From an uncultured Frankineae bacterium (GTDB lineage: Bacteria; Actinomycetota; Actinomycetes; Mycobacteriales; SCTD01), in the NCBI GenBank assembly GCA_902805805.1, contig CADCUE010000237.1, positions 1-26,103 on the forward strand: a DNA stretch of 26,103 nt, written 5' to 3'. Position 1 is the stretch's first letter. Each line of letters begins with the position of its first letter. The position numbers and the translations under genes are program-made. Shown in pieces: positions 8,319 through 18,079 of the stretch. The notes under the pieces were generated by a model. That model searched no databases. It was given only the letters and a program-made list of their open reading frames with translations, and was not told where the DNA came from.

Positions 8319-9565
8319 ACCTCGGCAAGCGCACCGGCGTCCTCGCCATGGCCGCCGTCCTTGCCGCAGCCTCCGGCTGCAGCACCCGCGCCCCCGAAGG
8401 CGGCGGTTCGGACACCGCCGCCGGCGGCGGCGAGGTCAAGACCGACATCGGCATCGACGGCACCGAGATCACCCTCGGCGTCCTCACCGACCTCACCGGC
8501 GTCTTCTCCGCCCTCGGCACCGACATCACCAACGCCAACACGCTGTACTGGGAGAAGCAGAACGAGGGCGACAAGGTGTGCGGGGAGTACACCGTCAAGC
8601 TCGACGTCAAGGACACCGGCTACGTGCCGCAGCAGGGCGTGCAGCTCTACTCGGGCATGAAGAGCAACGTCCTCGCGATGCAGCAGACCATCGGGTCGCC
8701 GATCAACACGGCGCTCGAGTCCAGCTACGAGGCCGACAAGATCACCAACCTGCCGTCGGCCTGGGCGCGCAACCTGACCAAGCTCGAGGGCAACACCGTC
8801 GTCGGCGCCGTCTACGACGTCGAGATGTACAACGGCCTGCAGTACGCCCTCGACAACAAGCTGATCAAGGCCGGCGACAAGCTCGGCCACATCTACTTCG
8901 AGGGCGAGTACGGCGCCAACGGCCTCGCCGGCTCCAAGGCCTTCGCCGCCAACAACGACATGACCGTCGTCGAGCAGAAGATCAAGCCGACCGACCAGGA
9001 CATGAGCTCGCAGATCACGAGCTTCAAGTCGCAGGGCGTCAGCGCGATCGTGCTCACCGTCGCCCCCGGCCAGACCGGTTCCGTGGGTGCCGTCGCGGCC
9101 GCGACCGGCCTCGACGTCCCGATCATCGGCAGCAACCCGGTCTTCTCGCCGGCCCTGCTCAAGAGCCCGGCGGCGGCGCAGCTCAAGAAGCGCCTGATCG
9201 TCAGCTCGCCGGTCAACGCCTTCGACACGCACCCCGAGCTGCTCGAGGAGTACCTCGCCAAGTACCCCAAGGCGGTCCCGAGCCTGGGCGTGGTCTTCGG
9301 CACCGCGATGGGCGAGGTCATGAAGCAGATCCTCGACACCGCCTGCGAGAACGGCGACATGACCCGCGCCGGCCTGCTGGAGGCCAAGAAGGAGCTGAGC
9401 GACGTCGACACCGGCAACCTCGTCGTGCCGCTGGACCTGTCGGTCGGCGTCGACAAGAGCCCGAGCCGCGAGAGCTTCATCCTGCAGCCGGCCGACGTCC
9501 CCGGTGGCGCCAAGCTGCTGCAGGAGGAGACCGTCCAGGCCGAGGACGCCGCCGACCTGACGTAG
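8315..9565 (+). CDS. ABC transporter substrate-binding lipoprotein (Leu/Ile/Val-binding family)
   Basis: Extracellular receptor of the importer, anchored by lipid. 416 aa. Residues 1-22 form a lipoprotein signal with a slightly unusual lipobox Ala-Ser-Gly-Cys22 (Ala rather than Leu at -3), then a Gly/Ser/Ala linker. The mature part is a two-lobe Peripla_BP_6 protein: EITLGVLTDLTGVFSALG at the start, the GHIYFEGEYGANGLAG hinge region and SSQITSFKSQGVSAIVLT. The ligand cannot be read from the sequence. Amino acids are usual for the family, but the enzymes upstream suggest an organic acid or a ketogenic substrate as another possibility. It is the last gene before a strong terminator. Confidence 0.9.
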   Translation: MNLGKRTGVLAMAAVLAAASGCSTRAPEGGGSDTAAGGGEVKTDIGIDGTEITLGVLTDLTGVFSALGTDITNANTLYWEKQNEGDKVCGEYTVKLDVKDTGYVPQQGVQLYSGMKSNVLAMQQTIGSPINTALESSYEADKITNLPSAWARNLTKLEGNTVVGAVYDVEMYNGLQYALDNKLIKAGDKLGHIYFEGEYGANGLAGSKAFAANNDMTVVEQKIKPTDQDMSSQITSFKSQGVSAIVLTVAPGQTGSVGAVAAATGLDVPIIGSNPVFSPALLKSPAAAQLKKRLIVSSPVNAFDTHPELLEEYLAKYPKAVPSLGVVFGTAMGEVMKQILDTACENGDMTRAGLLEAKKELSDVDTGNLVVPLDLSVGVDKSPSRESFILQPADVPGGAKLLQEETVQAEDAADLT

Positions 9566-9572
9566 CACCCGC

Positions 9573-9624
9573 GAGCACGACGAAGGCCCCCTCCCGACGA
9601 CCGGAGGGGGCCTTCGTCGTGCTC
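9573..9624. terminator. Perfect 22-bp hairpin terminator after the liv operon
   Basis: The arms at 9573-9594 and 9603-9624 are exact reverse complements over 22 bp (core AAGGCCCCCTCC and GGAGGGGGCCTT) around an 8-nt loop, 7 nt after the last liv stop. There is no U-tract, as is common in actinomycetes. Its symmetry would let it also block readthrough from the convergent TSUP gene. The rest of the gap to 9780 shows only a tight GC-rich dyad near 9742-9755. Confidence 0.9.
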
Positions 9625-9780
9625 GGAGTCGGAGGGTGGTGCGGCGGCGTGGCGGCGGTGTGAGCCTCGACCGACCCTGCCCGCGGACCGTCGCGCACAC
9701 GAGCTGATCCACGTCGAGCTTCGCGGCCCCCGTCCCAGCCGCGGCGCGGGCGCCGGGCGATCAGTGCGTGTGCGCGACGG

Positions 9781-10539
9781 TCAGCCGTCGAGCAGCAGCA
9801 CCACGGAGACCACGACGCCGTAGAGCACCACCGCCGCGCGCAGCAGCGTGGAGGGGATGCGGCTGGCGAGCCGGGCGCCGAGGAAGCCGCCGATGAGCGA
9901 CGTCACGGCGATGATGAGCACCGCCTCCCAGGCCACCGGTCCGAACAGGCCGAACGCGACCAGCGCCACGGCGTTGATGATCAGCGACTGGACGTTCTTC
10001 AGGGCGTTGATGCGCCGCAGCGGCTCGGCCAGGAAGATGCCGAGGACGCCGAGCAGCAGCACGCCGAGCCCGGCCCCGAAGTAGGCGCCGTAGACCGCGG
10101 CGAGCAGGGCGCAGAGCAGCAGCGTCGGCGACCGCTCGCCCTGGCGCGAGCCCCGGCGCTCCTGCACCTGCTGGGCGAGCCACGGCTGGGCGAGCAGCAG
10201 CGCGCAGGCGATCAGGATGAGGAAGGGCACGACGGCGGAGAAGACGTCGCCCGGCGTGGTGAGCAGCAGCACCGCCCCGCCGATGCCGCCGAGGATGCTG
10301 ATGATGCCGAGCGTGCGCACCCGCGGGCCCTGCCCGTCGAGCTCCTTCGTGCCGCCCGCGACGCTGCCGGCGTAGCCGGGGAACAGCGCCACCGTGTTGG
10401 TCACGTTGGCCGTCACCGGCGGGTAGCCGGCGGCCAGCAGGGCGGGGAACGAGATCAGCGAACCTCCTCCGGCGATGGCGTTGACGCCGCCGGCCAGCAG
10501 CCCGGCGCCGGCCAGCAGGGCCACCGTCGTGGGGGTCAC
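9781..10539 (-). CDS. TSUP family (TauE/SafE) membrane permease
   Basis: Probable exporter or permease of sulfite, sulfonates or other small organic anions in the TauE/SafE family. 252 aa from GTG 10539, with seven to eight hydrophobic segments and two internally related halves. The signature region GGGSLISFPALLAAGYPP occurs near residue 25 and ANVTNTVALFPGYAGS just after it. The second half has GAYFGAGLGVLLLGVLGI and LKNVQSLIINAVALVAF. The GTG start overlaps the stop of the GGT-like gene (GTGA), so translation is probably coupled to it. The substrate is not determinable here. The link to the hydrolase hints at a product released by that enzyme. Confidence 0.88.
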   Translation of the reverse strand: MTPTTVALLAGAGLLAGGVNAIAGGGSLISFPALLAAGYPPVTANVTNTVALFPGYAGSVAGGTKELDGQGPRVRTLGIISILGGIGGAVLLLTTPGDVFSAVVPFLILIACALLLAQPWLAQQVQERRGSRQGERSPTLLLCALLAAVYGAYFGAGLGVLLLGVLGIFLAEPLRRINALKNVQSLIINAVALVAFGLFGPVAWEAVLIIAVTSLIGGFLGARLASRIPSTLLRAAVVLYGVVVSVVLLLDG

Positions 10540-12323
10540 CGGCCGACCGCGTAGCCCTGCATGCCGCGCGGGTTCGCCGCGGCCTTGAGCAAGCCGGTCG
10601 CGGCGTCCCTGCCCGCCGCGGACAGCCGGCCCTGCGACCAGTCGCCGCCCACGTGGACGTCGTGGCCGCGGGCCCGCAGGCCGTCGACCACGTCGCGCGG
10701 CAGCCGCCCCTCGACGACGAGCTTGCCCGGCGACGCCTGCCGTGGGTAGAACGAGCTCGGGAAGTGCTCGCTGGAGAACATCGGGGCGTCGATCGCGCCC
10801 TGCAGGTCGAGCCCGGTGTGCAGGTAGGCGAGCAGGAAGGCCAGCGACCACTGGTCCTGCTGGTCCCCGCCGGGCGTGCCGAAGGCCAGCCACGGCACGC
10901 CGTCCCGGGTCACCAGGGAGGGGGTCAGGGTGGTCCGCGGTCGCACGCCGCCGGCCATCGACGCCGGCAGACCGGGCTCCAGCCACAGCATCTGCGCGCG
11001 CGAGCCGAGGCAGAAGCCCAGACCGGGGATGACGGGGGAGCTCTGCAGCCAGCCGCCGCTCGGGGTGGCCGAGACCATCCGCCCGTCCTTGTCGACGACG
11101 TCGACGTGGCACGTGTCGCCGCGCGTCGTGCCGTCGCCGAGGACGGTGGGCTCACCGGCCCCGTCGGAGGTCACGGCGGGCCGGGCGCCGCCCGAGCCGG
11201 CCGAGACCGGCATGCGCGGCGCACGCCCGTCCGGGCTGCCGGGCCGCAGGTCGTACGACGCCGCGTCCCCGACGAGCGCTCGCCGCTCGTCCGCGTAGGC
11301 CCGGGACAGCAGCGCCTCCAGCGGCACGTCGACGTGCGCGGGGTCGCCGTACCACGCCTCGCGGTCCGCGAACGCCAGCTTGGCGGACTCGGTGACCGCG
11401 TGGATCCAGTCGACCGACAGGTGGCCCATGCCCGCGAGGTCGAGTCCGGAGAGCACCTGCAGCTGCTGGAGCAGCACCGGTCCCTGCCCCCACGGCCCGG
11501 TCTTGTGGACCGTCACCCCGGCGTAGTCGCACGACACCGACGGCTCGACGGTCGGTTCCCACCGGGCGAGGTCGTCCCCGTCGAGCAGGCCGCGGTGGCG
11601 GCGCCCGGAGGTGTCCATCACCTCCTCGGTCGCGCAGAACTGCGCGATCCTCTCGGCCACGAAGCCCCGGTAGAAGGCGTCCCGACCGGCGACGATCTGC
11701 TGCTCGCGGCCGGACGAGGCGGCCTCCGCCTCCTCGACCACCCGCCGGTAGGTGGCGGCGAGGTCCGGGTTGCGGAACCGGGAACCGGCCGCGGGCACAC
11801 CCTCCGAGGTGAGCCAGACGGAGGCCGACGTCGGCCACTCGTCCCGGAACATCTGCTCCACGGTGCGGATCGTCGCCGCGGTGTTCGCCAGCAGCGGGAA
11901 GCCCTCGTCGGCGTAGGTGATCGCCGGCTCGAGCACGTCGCGCAGCCGCCAGGTCCCCTCCCGCTCGAGCAGCAGGGTCCAGGCTCCGAAGGCGCCCGGC
12001 ACGACGGCGGCCAGCAGACCGGTGCCGGGGACGAGGTCCAGCCCCAGCTCCGAGTAGTGCTCCAGGCTGGCAGCCGCGGGCGTCGGACCCTGGCCGCAGT
12101 AGACGTCGACGGCACCGGAGGGCGCCGCGAACAGGATCGGCAGGTCGCCGCCGGGGCCGTTCAGGTGCGGCTCGACCACCTGCAGGACGAAGCCGGCGGC
12201 CACCGCCGCGTCCACGGCGTTGCCTCCACGCTCGAGCACCGCCATGCCCGTCGCGCTGGCCAGCCAGTGGGTCGAGGTGACCATGCCGTACGTGCCGAGC
12301 AGCTCTGGTCGCGTGGTGAACAC
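10536..12323 (-). CDS. Gamma-glutamyltransferase-family Ntn hydrolase (atypical)
   Basis: Member of the self-processing GGT family, normally cleaving gamma-glutamyl amides. About 595 aa from GTG 12323. The expected autoprocessing and nucleophile threonine is Thr404 in GDTCHVDVVDKDGRMVS. The N-terminal MVTSTHWLASATGMAVLERG and GGNAVDAAVAAGFVLQVVEP blocks are well conserved. The region that in E. coli GGT reads Phe-Arg-Glu-Met-Ala-Pro, whose Arg114 holds the substrate alpha-carboxylate, here reads YCGQGP at 75-80 with no arginine. The Ser-Ser and Gly-Gly pair region appears as GGWLQSSPVIPG and TPGGDQQ. I see no clear signal peptide, so it is probably cytosolic and acts on substrate imported by the Dpp system 61 bp upstream. 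The family is confident; the substrate is not. Confidence 0.85.
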   Translation of the reverse strand: MFTTRPELLGTYGMVTSTHWLASATGMAVLERGGNAVDAAVAAGFVLQVVEPHLNGPGGDLPILFAAPSGAVDVYCGQGPTPAAASLEHYSELGLDLVPGTGLLAAVVPGAFGAWTLLLEREGTWRLRDVLEPAITYADEGFPLLANTAATIRTVEQMFRDEWPTSASVWLTSEGVPAAGSRFRNPDLAATYRRVVEEAEAASSGREQQIVAGRDAFYRGFVAERIAQFCATEEVMDTSGRRHRGLLDGDDLARWEPTVEPSVSCDYAGVTVHKTGPWGQGPVLLQQLQVLSGLDLAGMGHLSVDWIHAVTESAKLAFADREAWYGDPAHVDVPLEALLSRAYADERRALVGDAASYDLRPGSPDGRAPRMPVSAGSGGARPAVTSDGAGEPTVLGDGTTRGDTCHVDVVDKDGRMVSATPSGGWLQSSPVIPGLGFCLGSRAQMLWLEPGLPASMAGGVRPRTTLTPSLVTRDGVPWLAFGTPGGDQQDQWSLAFLLAYLHTGLDLQGAIDAPMFSSEHFPSSFYPRQASPGKLVVEGRLPRDVVDGLRARGHDVHVGGDWSQGRLSAAGRDAATGLLKAAANPRGMQGYAVGR

Positions 12324-12330
12324 AGGCGGA

Positions 12331-12336
12331 CTCCTC
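12331..12336 (-). promoter_or_regulatory. Ribosome binding site fixing the GTG start of the GGT-like gene
   Basis: GAGGAG on the minus strand lies 7 nt before GTG 12323. The reading frame stays open upstream into the end of dppF, but the Arg/Pro/Ser-rich extension it would add is not GGT-like. Confidence 0.75.
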
Positions 12337-12384
12337 GTCCGTCGAAGTACGGCGGGGATCCGCCCGGAGGTGCTGCGTGCTGTG

Positions 12385-13478
12385 TCAGGCGGGTCGTGCC
12401 GTCCCGCCCTCGGCCCTGCTCGCGAGCCCGCCCTCGGCGCCACCCTCGACCGCGCCCTGCTCGCGGGCGGCGGCGGCGATGTCGGGTGCTCCGGTGTCAC
12501 GGTCGACGAGGTGGCAGGCCACGAGGTGGTCGGGCGAGGTCACACCCGCCAGCGGGGGCACCTCGACCGTGCACCGCTCGACGGCGACCGGACAGCGGGT
12601 GTGGAAGTGGCACCCCGACGGCGGGTCGATCGGGCTCGGCATGTCACCGCGCAGGACCACCCGGGTGCGGGCCCGCTGCGCTCCCGGGTCCGGTACCGGC
12701 GCCGCGGTGAGCAGCGACTGCGTGTACGGCATCTGCGGGTCGCGGAACAGCTGCGCGCGCGAGGTCCGCTCCACCACCCTGCCGAGGTACATCACCGCGA
12801 TGGTGTCGCTGATGTACTCCACCACCGACAGGTCGTGCGTGATGAACAGGCAGGAGAAGCCGAGGTCGCGCTGCAGGTCGGTGATGAGGTTGAGGATGGA
12901 GGCCTGCACGCTGACGTCGAGCGCCGAGACCGGCTCGTCGGCGATGACCAGGCTGGGCTCCAGGGCCAGCGCACGGGCCAGGCCCACGCGCTGGCGCTGC
13001 CCACCGGAGAGCTCGTGCGGGAAGCGGTCCCGCAGCTCCGAGCGCAGCCCGCACTTCTCCAGCATCTCGTCGATGCGCTTGGTCAGGGCGGCGCCGCTGG
13101 CCGTCTTGTGCAGCCGCATCGGCTCGCCGACGATCTGGCCGATCGTCAGGCGGGGGTTCAGCGAGGAGTAGGGGTCCTGGAAGACGATGTGCACCTGGCG
13201 GCGCAGCGGACGCATCGCCCGCCGGGACAGGGTGGAGATCTCCGTCCCGAGCAGCTTGATGCTGCCGGACGTCGGCTCGACCAGGCGGGTGACGCAGCGC
13301 CCGACGGTCGACTTGCCGCTGCCGGACTCGCCGACCAGGCCCAGGATCTCGCCGGGGCCGATGGTGAACGACACCCCGTCCACGGCCCGGACGACGCCGG
13401 CGCCGGAGCGGAAGCCCGAGCCGGTGGAGAAGTGCTTGACCAGGTCCGTCACCTCCAGGACCGGTCCGTCCGTGCGCG

Positions 13479-13482
<4 letters not shown>
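12385..13482 (-). CDS. dppF: Dipeptide/oligopeptide ABC transporter ATPase (DppF)
   Basis: Second ATPase of the peptide importer. 365 aa from GTG 13482, which overlaps the dppD stop (GTGA). Walker A GESGSGKS is at 51-58, then QDPYSSLNPRLTIGQIV, the signature HELSGGQRQRVGLARAL, Walker B SLVIADEPVSALDVS and the H-loop FITHDLSVVEYI. The C-terminal oligopeptide-transporter extension holds four cysteines (CHF, RCP, ERC and ACH), the pattern linked to an Fe-S cluster in some actinobacterial Opp/Dpp ATPases. The last 25 or so residues are a low-complexity Glu/Gly/Ala tail. Because its frame extends far upstream, the start was set by the overlap and by homology. Confidence 0.93.
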
Positions 13483-14500
<1,018 letters not shown>

Positions 14501-14504
<4 letters not shown>

Positions 14505-15397
14505 GAGGTCGCCCTCGGGTCGAGGGTGTCACGGAGCCCGTCGCCGACGAGGTTGAACGACAGCGCGGCCAGCGCGATGGCGATGCCCGGCCAGACCGCG
14601 AGCAGCGGCGCCTGCGACAGGAAGCCCTGCGCCGCCGAGAGCATGGTGCCCCAGGACGGGGTGGGTGGCTGCACCCCGAGCCCGAGGAAGGACAGCACCG
14701 ACTCGCCGATGATGGCCTCGGGGACGGTCACCGTCGCCTGGACGAGCAGGGGGCTGATGGCGTTGGGGAGGATGTAGCGGCGCAGGATGCGCACGTCGCC
14801 GGCACCGTCCGCGACGGCTCCGGCGACGTAGTCCTGCTCACGCAGCCCGAGCACCTCGCCGCGGGTCACCCGGATGAAGCTGGGCAGCGCGCTGATGCCC
14901 AGGGCGATGACGACGTTGCGCAGCGACGGCCCGAGGATCGCCGCCAGCCCGACCGCCAGGATGAGGAAGGGGAACGCCAGCAGCAGGTCGGTCAGCCGGC
15001 TGATGACCAGGTCGGCCCAGCCGCGGTAGTAGCCGGCCACCAGGCCGAGGGGCACCCCGACCGCCATGGCCAGCAGGGTCGCCATGACGCCCGCCTGCAT
15101 GGACACCCGCGCGCCGTACGCGATGCGGGCGAGCGTGTCCCGGCCGAGGTCGTCGGTGCCGAGCGGGTGCGACGCGGACGGCGGCTCGAGGACCGCCCCG
15201 AAGTCGCTGCGTCCCGGGTCGCCGAACAGCGGGGCGGCCAGGGCCAGGAGGAGGATCAGCAGCAGCACCAACAGCCCGAAGACCGACAGGCGGCGGCGCA
15301 GGAAGCGCTTGACGAGCCGCGTGCTGCGCCGCTGCCGAGGTGGCGGCACCTTCAGCGCAGGCCCCGGCTGGGACATCGGTGCAGCGGCCGTCGTCAC
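14501..15397 (-). CDS. dppC: Dipeptide/oligopeptide ABC permease (DppC)
   Basis: Membrane subunit of the peptide importer. 298 aa with a basic N-terminal arm and about six membrane segments. Visible marks are the HPLGTDDLGRDTLARIAYGA stretch of the OppC type, VTRGEVLGLREQDYVAGAVA (the ATPase-contact loop) and ESVLSFLGLGVQPPTPSWG near the end. GTG 15397 is supported by GGAGGTG about 5 nt upstream on the minus strand and by a 4-bp overlap with the dppB stop. The frame is open far upstream, but that part is antiphase to dppB. Confidence 0.93.
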
Positions 15398-16350
15398 GAG
15401 GCACCTCCGCTGACGCGGATACGGGGGTTGAGGAACGAGTAGGTCAGGTCGACCAGCAGGTTGACGAACACGTAGCCGAACACCGTCACGAGCGCCACGC
15501 CCTGGATGACGGGGTAGTCGCGGGTGAAGACGCCGTCGACGATGAGCCGGCCGAAGCCGGGGATGACGAAGATCTGCTCGGTGATGACCGCGCCGGAGAT
15601 CAGCGCGCCCAGCTGCAGCCCGAGCACCGTCACCACGGTGACCAGGCTGTTGCGCAGGGCGTGCACGAGCACCACCGAGCGCTCGGACAGGCCCTTGGAC
15701 CGGGCGGTCCGGATGTAGTCCGAGGACATCGTCTCGAGCATGGCCGAGCGCATCTGCCGCATGAGCACGGCCGACAGGCCGGTCCCCAGCACGATGGCCG
15801 GCAGCAGCATCCGCTGCAGGTTGGCGATCGGGTCCTCCAGGAACGGCACGTAGCCCGAGGCGGGCAGCAGTCCGAGCTGCACCGACACGACGAGGATCAG
15901 GACGAGCCCCAACCAGAAGTTGGGGATCGACAGCCCGAGCAGGCCGAAGGCGTTGCTGGCGTTGTCGATCCACGTCCCCCGCCGCAGGGCGGCCAGGATC
16001 CCGGCCGGGATCCCGATGAGCAGCCCGACGGCCAGGGACAGCAGGGCGAGCTCCAGCGTGACCGGCAGCCGCTGCAGGATGATGTCGGTGACGTCCAGAC
16101 CGGTACGGGTCGAGAAGCCCAGGTCGCCCTGCAGGGAGTTGCCGAGGTAGCGGACGTACTGCACGGGCACCGGGTCGTCCAGGCCGTACTTCTCCCGGAT
16201 CTGCGCCAGGACCGCCGGACTGCTCTCCTCGCCCGCCAGCGCGCGCGCCGCGTCGCCGGGCAGCGCCCGCACGCCGACGAACACCACGAGGCTGGCGAGC
16301 AGCAGGACGAGCGCCGACGTCCCGACGCGGCGGAGCAGGTAGGACGCCAT
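15394..16350 (-). CDS. dppB: Dipeptide/oligopeptide ABC permease (DppB)
   Basis: Partner permease of DppC. 318 aa with about six membrane segments. The N-terminus YLLRRVGTSALVLLLASLVV is typical, followed by a periplasmic stretch (LPGDAARALAGE, then REKYGLDDPVPVQYVRYLG), the loop SSDYIRTARSKGLSERSVV that contacts the ATPase, and ITEQIFVIPGFGRLIVDGVF. ATG 16350 is preceded by GGGAGGAGG at good spacing. It lies 28 bp after the binding protein, so the whole set dppA-B-C-D-F reads as one transcript. Confidence 0.94.
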   Translation of the reverse strand: MASYLLRRVGTSALVLLLASLVVFVGVRALPGDAARALAGEESSPAVLAQIREKYGLDDPVPVQYVRYLGNSLQGDLGFSTRTGLDVTDIILQRLPVTLELALLSLAVGLLIGIPAGILAALRRGTWIDNASNAFGLLGLSIPNFWLGLVLILVVSVQLGLLPASGYVPFLEDPIANLQRMLLPAIVLGTGLSAVLMRQMRSAMLETMSSDYIRTARSKGLSERSVVLVHALRNSLVTVVTVLGLQLGALISGAVITEQIFVIPGFGRLIVDGVFTRDYPVIQGVALVTVFGYVFVNLLVDLTYSFLNPRIRVSGGAS

Positions 16351-16378
16351 CGCGGTCCTCCTCCCTTCGCCGGACGAC

Positions 16379-17995
16379 CTACGAGGCCAGCCCGGCGGTC
16401 TTGAGACGCGGCAGGCCGTCGGCGTAGTACTCGACGCCGACGACGTCCGGGCCGGTGGCGAGGTAGTTGACCGGGTGGTAGAGGTAGATGATCGGCGTCA
16501 GCTCGGACTCCTTCTCGATCGCCGTCTTGTAGAGCGCCTTGCGCTCCTCCTCGTCGTCGATCAGACGGGCCTGCTCGAGCGCCTTGTCGATCTCCGGGTC
16601 GGAGGTGCCGCTGATGTTCAGCGGAGCGCCGGTGTGCAGGAAGTTGTAGATGTTGCCGTCCGGGTCGACGCGGCCGGACCAGCCGACCTGGAAGGCGTCG
16701 AAGTCACCGGCGTCGCTGGCGTCGAGGGCGGACGCGAACTCCGACGCCGCGACCTCCACCTCGAAGCCGGCCTCCTTGGCCTGCGACTGGATCACCTGCC
16801 CGAGCCGCAGGTTCTCCGGGCTGGTGCCGATGGCGAGCGTGACGGGCACCGGCGTCGCCTCCCCGGACTCCGCGATGAGCTCCTTCGCGCGGTCCAGGTC
16901 CCGCTTCGAGCACTCGATCGACTCGTCGTGGTAGGGGCTCGCCGGCGGCAGCGGGGTGCACCCGGGCACGTTCTTGCCGGCGAAGACGACCTTGTTGATG
17001 ACGTCGCGGTCGAGCGAGAGCTCGAAGGCCTCGCGCAGCTCCGCCGACTTCCCGAGCGGGGTGTCGATCTTGCCGACCGGCTCGCCGATCCCGTTGGCGT
17101 TGCCGATGTTGATGCTGATGCCCTGGTAGCCGAGCGACTCCTGGGCGATGAGCTTCACCGCCGGGTCGTTCTCCAGCTTGGCGACGTCGGTGGCGGCGAT
17201 GCGCTCGGCGATCTGCACGTCGCCGGACTTGACGTTGGCCTGACGGACGTTGCCGTCGGTGATGACGCGGTAGGTGACGCCGTCGGCCTTGACCTTGTCG
17301 GCGTCGTAGTAGTCCGGTGCCTTCTCGAGGACGATCTCGCTGCCGGCCGTGCGGCTGGCGAACGCGAACGGCCCGACGCAGACGGGGTCGGTCCCGAACT
17401 TGTCGCCGAGCGCCTGCAGCTGCTTCGGCGACATGATCATGCCGGCACGGTCGGCGAGCTGGGCCGTGAGGGGCGCGAAGGCCTCGCTCAGGGTGAGCTT
17501 CACGGTCGCCGGGTCGACGACGTCGACCGCCGTGACGGCGGACAGCTCGGCCTGGCGGGCCGAGCCCTCGAGCGTGCGGTGGCGGTCGAGCGAGGTCTTG
17601 ACGGCGGCCGCGTCGAGCTTGGTGCCGTCGTTGAAGACCACGTCCTCGCGCAGGGAGATGGTGACGCTCTTGCCGCCTTCGGCGACCTCGGGGAGCTCCG
17701 CGGCCAGCTGCGGGACCAGCTCCAGCTTCTCGTCGACGTCGTAGAGCTTCTCGCACATGTTGACGAAGACCTCGCGGCCGACCAGCGTGCGCGCGAGCGT
17801 CGGGTCGAGGGCGTCCGGGTCCTCGGCGAGTGCCAGGGTGAGCATGCCACCGGCCTTGGCCTCCCGGTCGTCCTTGTCGGCGTCACCGGTGTTGGTGCCT
17901 GTCGCGCCGCCTCCTCCACCACCTCCACCGCAGGCGCTGACCAGTGCGACGGAGGCGAGGACGACGGAAGCGGACACGCGGCGCGAGCGGAGCAT
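16379..17995 (-). CDS. dppA: Peptide ABC transporter substrate-binding lipoprotein (family 5)
   Basis: Lipid-anchored receptor that delivers peptides or similar ligands to DppBC. 538 aa. The signal peptide ends in the lipobox Val-Ser-Ala-Cys22, followed directly by eight glycines, a flexible tether. The mature protein shows the SBP_bac_5 course: LAEDPDALDPTLAR, LYDVDEKLELVPQLAAELPE, VTISLREDVVFNDGTKLDA and near the end DGNIYNFLHTG. ATG 17995 is chosen because TGAGGAGG sits 5 nt upstream and the signal peptide begins there. It is the first gene of the dpp transcript, with a probable GntR operator 40-55 bp upstream. The true ligand (peptide, gamma-glutamyl compound or glutathione) is inferred only from neighbours. 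Confidence 0.92.
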   Translation of the reverse strand: MLRSRRVSASVVLASVALVSACGGGGGGGGATGTNTGDADKDDREAKAGGMLTLALAEDPDALDPTLARTLVGREVFVNMCEKLYDVDEKLELVPQLAAELPEVAEGGKSVTISLREDVVFNDGTKLDAAAVKTSLDRHRTLEGSARQAELSAVTAVDVVDPATVKLTLSEAFAPLTAQLADRAGMIMSPKQLQALGDKFGTDPVCVGPFAFASRTAGSEIVLEKAPDYYDADKVKADGVTYRVITDGNVRQANVKSGDVQIAERIAATDVAKLENDPAVKLIAQESLGYQGISINIGNANGIGEPVGKIDTPLGKSAELREAFELSLDRDVINKVVFAGKNVPGCTPLPPASPYHDESIECSKRDLDRAKELIAESGEATPVPVTLAIGTSPENLRLGQVIQSQAKEAGFEVEVAASEFASALDASDAGDFDAFQVGWSGRVDPDGNIYNFLHTGAPLNISGTSDPEIDKALEQARLIDDEEERKALYKTAIEKESELTPIIYLYHPVNYLATGPDVVGVEYYADGLPRLKTAGLAS

Positions 17996-18035
17996 GAGGT
18001 CCTCCTCAGGTGACGGACCCCGACCCTCACACAGG

Positions 18036-18050
18036 CGTCGACTGTATACA
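18036..18050 (-). promoter_or_regulatory. Probable GntR/FCD operator upstream of dppA
   Basis: CGTCGACTGTATACA contains the palindrome TGTATACA (18043-18050), the core bound by many FCD-type GntR repressors. It lies 41 bp before the dppA start, and TATACA on the minus strand could serve as a -10 box. A near-copy precedes gntR at 18783-18797. Confidence 0.7.
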
Positions 18051-18079
18051 AGGGGTGAGGACGAACTGGCCCATTCCGT

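Noticed and set aside
9742..9755. CGGCGC/GCGCCG dyad after the TSUP gene as its terminator
   Set aside because: The loop would be 2 nt; common by chance in this GC-rich gap.
10653..12710. A very long open frame on the + strand opposite the GGT-like gene
   Set aside because: Its translation is Arg/Gly/Val-rich without any fold signature, while the minus strand encodes a complete GGT-family protein with conserved motifs. Such antisense frames are expected at this GC content.
16475..18013. Long + strand frame opposite dppA
   Set aside because: Leu/Val/Asp/Gly-rich shadow translation; dppA on the other strand has signal peptide, lipobox and SBP motifs.
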